Source: an uncultured Collinsella sp. (GTDB lineage Bacteria > Actinomycetota > Coriobacteriia > Coriobacteriales > Coriobacteriaceae). From it: a stretch of DNA of 6,692 nt. Both the position numbers and the translations under genes were made by a program. Below are positions 6,195-6,692 of the stretch, piece after piece (the stretch's first letter is position 1; each line of letters begins with the position of its first letter). The stretch lies in the NCBI GenBank assembly GCA_900546825.1, contig UREE01000084.1:1-6692 (forward strand), read 5' to 3'. The notes beneath the pieces are model-generated. The model made no database searches and had not been told where the DNA came from. It saw only the letters and a list, made by a program, of their open reading frames with translations.

Positions 6195-6256
6195 GGCGAT
6201 GACCCCTTAATCCAAGCAACGGCGCTGCCCAGCTCTTCACTACTTGGGCTGCCGTC
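6169..6256 (-). ncRNA. Candidate antisense RNA (type I antitoxin), about 87 nt
   Basis: Bounded by a minus-strand promoter (6263-6291) and terminator (6171-6207). The RNA would begin near G6256 and end in the U run near 6170. It would fold as two hairpins joined by a short linker: a 5' stem ACGGC/GCCGT plus GCCCA/TGGGC with a 13-base purine-rich loop, and the terminator stem. It is fully complementary to the last codons and 3' UTR of the toxin-like mRNA, a convergent 3' overlap like that of RatA with txpA or SR4 with bsrG. The matching mRNA loop, GCUCUUCACUACU, contains UUCA, which fits the YUNR U-turn motif used for fast loop contacts. No ORF with a ribosome site lies in it. Confidence 0.55.
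6171..6207 (-). terminator. Strong rho-independent terminator, minus strand, inside the toxin gene's 3' end
   Basis: On the minus strand AGGGGTC pairs with GACCCCT (plus 6201-6207 and 6177-6183), a 2x2 internal loop follows, then CGCC with GGCG and a five-base loop, followed by CTTTTTATG. The T run faces leftward only, so this ends minus-strand transcripts; its bases also encode KKRGRRR and the stop of the toxin-like gene. Confidence 0.75.
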
Positions 6257-6268
6257 GACCTTATTTTA
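6219..6268 (+). terminator. Probable terminator of the toxin-like mRNA
   Basis: ACGGC (6219-6223) pairs with GCCGT (6251-6255) and GCCCA (6227-6231) with TGGGC (6245-6249), loop of 13, then CGACC and TTATTTTA. The five bases before the T run weaken it as a classic terminator. The T run doubles as the -10 of the antisense promoter on the other strand. Confidence 0.5.
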
Positions 6269-6291
6269 CCCACGGGCACCGGGTTTACCAA
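6263..6291 (-). promoter_or_regulatory. Promoter of the antisense RNA (TTGGTA-N17-TAAAAT)
   Basis: Reading leftward, TTGGTA (6286-6291, four of six) and TAAAAT (6263-6268, five of six) are separated by exactly 17 bases. It lies between the stop of the DUF4143-type gene (6334) and the toxin 3' UTR. A 6-bp inverted repeat TTTACC/GGTAAA (6284-6289, 6302-6307) overlaps the -35. Confidence 0.55.
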
Positions 6292-6333
6292 ATGGATTTT
6301 CGGTAAAGGAAGCACGGCACGCCCGCAAAAACA

Positions 6334-6692
6334 CTACGCCCCAAGTGCCGCCACGGGGATCACCGCCACGCCGTCGTCGCGTGTGTAGGCAATGCTCCCC
6401 TTTCCAACCACGACCGGCAAAAACGCCGGCGCGGCATTCTGGGCGTCAGGATTGGAGAGCACTTTCCTCTCCAGCGCCTTGAGATTTCTCGCTCCATCGT
6501 CTACTTTCGCATCGCTCAGCTTGACCTCGATGGCTCCTCAGCGCCCGTCGTGCTCAACGATCAGATCGACCTCAAGGCCCTTCTCATCTCGGAAATAATG
6601 GACACTGTTGTCGACACCGCCGTAGGTGGAAAGGAACACGCGCACGTCGCGCAGAACGAGGTTCTCAAAGAGCATCCCAAACGTTTGCATAT
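6334..6692 (-). pseudogene. C-terminal part of a DUF4143-type AAA ATPase, with in-frame UGA
   Basis: Read leftward from the window edge, the frame gives MQTFGMLFENLVLRDVRVFL, then HYFRDEKGLEVDLIVEHDGR, a UGA at 6538-6540, then GAIEVKLSDAKVDDGARNL and on to UAG at 6334-6336. FGMLFENLVLRDLR, RDKxGLEVD and GAIEVKL are hallmarks of the C-terminal half of the AAA-ATPase/DUF4143 proteins; the D...ExK pattern resembles a PD-(D/E)XK nuclease-like fold. The family usually reads DGRWGAIEVKL, so the UGA is one base from TGG (Trp). dpaL ends in UGA with noncoding sequence after it, so UGA recoding is unlikely. No start with a ribosome site follows the stop. The N-terminal ATPase part lies outside the window, so whether the rest is intact is unknown. 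DUF4143 ATPases are common in variable parts of gut bacterial genomes; their role is unsettled. Confidence 0.75.

Larger units (their letters stand above)
6012..6259. repeat. Imperfect inverted repeat joining 5' UTR and 3' UTR of the toxin-like gene
   Basis: Left arm 6012-6043, right arm 6221-6259. GACGGCAG (6015-6022) matches CTGCCGTC (6249-6256), and GGGCAGCGCC (6034-6043) matches GGCGCTGCCC (6221-6230) perfectly, in the right antiparallel order. As RNA the first block grows to 14 contiguous pairs, 6012-6025 with 6246-6259, with three G-U pairs. The mRNA ends can therefore pair with each other around the coding region. The right arm lies inside the segment covered by the antisense RNA. Confidence 0.7.

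Noticed and set aside
4545..6540. Genome-wide UAG or UGA recoding to explain the internal stops
   Set aside because: Intact genes here end in UAG (3069, 4179) and UGA (924, 4989) with sensible C-termini and spacing.

Overview
The window looks like a high-GC gut actinobacterium of the Coriobacteriia, most like Collinsella. This is an inference from G/C-rich third codon positions, gene content and good AGGAGG-type ribosome sites; no phylogenetic marker gene is present. UAG and UGA both end intact genes here, so internal UAG/UGA codons in other genes are best read as damage.

Left part (1-3069): an amino-acid catabolic locus. A diaminopropionate ammonia-lyase gene (dpaL) and, 23 bases after it, an AGCS-type sodium:amino-acid symporter cut by the window edge run leftward as a probable operon. 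A YheO-type PAS/HTH regulator runs rightward from the other side of a 277-base divergent region. That region carries two copies of a 15-bp palindrome, AACAAA-N3-TTTGTT, centred 51 bp apart, plus a half site against the regulator's ribosome site. This is a plausible operator set for the lyase/transporter operon and the regulator itself.

Middle (3070-4990): a gene for an unrecognised one-pass membrane protein with a Pro/Ala-rich, then acidic Tyr/Asp-rich soluble part; a weak terminator; three direct repeats at an exact 33-bp period; a stretch rich in inverted repeats; and a roughly 140-codon gene with a fine ribosome site but two in-frame UAG codons.

Right part (4989-6692): a leftward DEDDh 3'-5' exonuclease of the KapD/ERI-1 type, then the most interesting segment, about 5938-6291. 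It has the layout of a type I toxin-antitoxin locus. A 41-residue membrane peptide with a very basic tail is encoded rightward. Its Shine-Dalgarno sequence and the bases up to its AUG lie in a hairpin. A convergent antisense RNA of about 87 nt can be traced from promoter (TTGGTA-N17-TAAAAT) to terminator (hairpin plus TTTTT), overlapping the last codons and 3' UTR of the toxin gene. The mRNA 5' UTR can also pair with its own 3' UTR in one block of 14 contiguous pairs and one of 10, just where the antisense RNA binds. I do not recognise the peptide as a named toxin family. The window ends in the 3' part of a leftward DUF4143-type ATPase gene with a UGA where the family usually has Trp.
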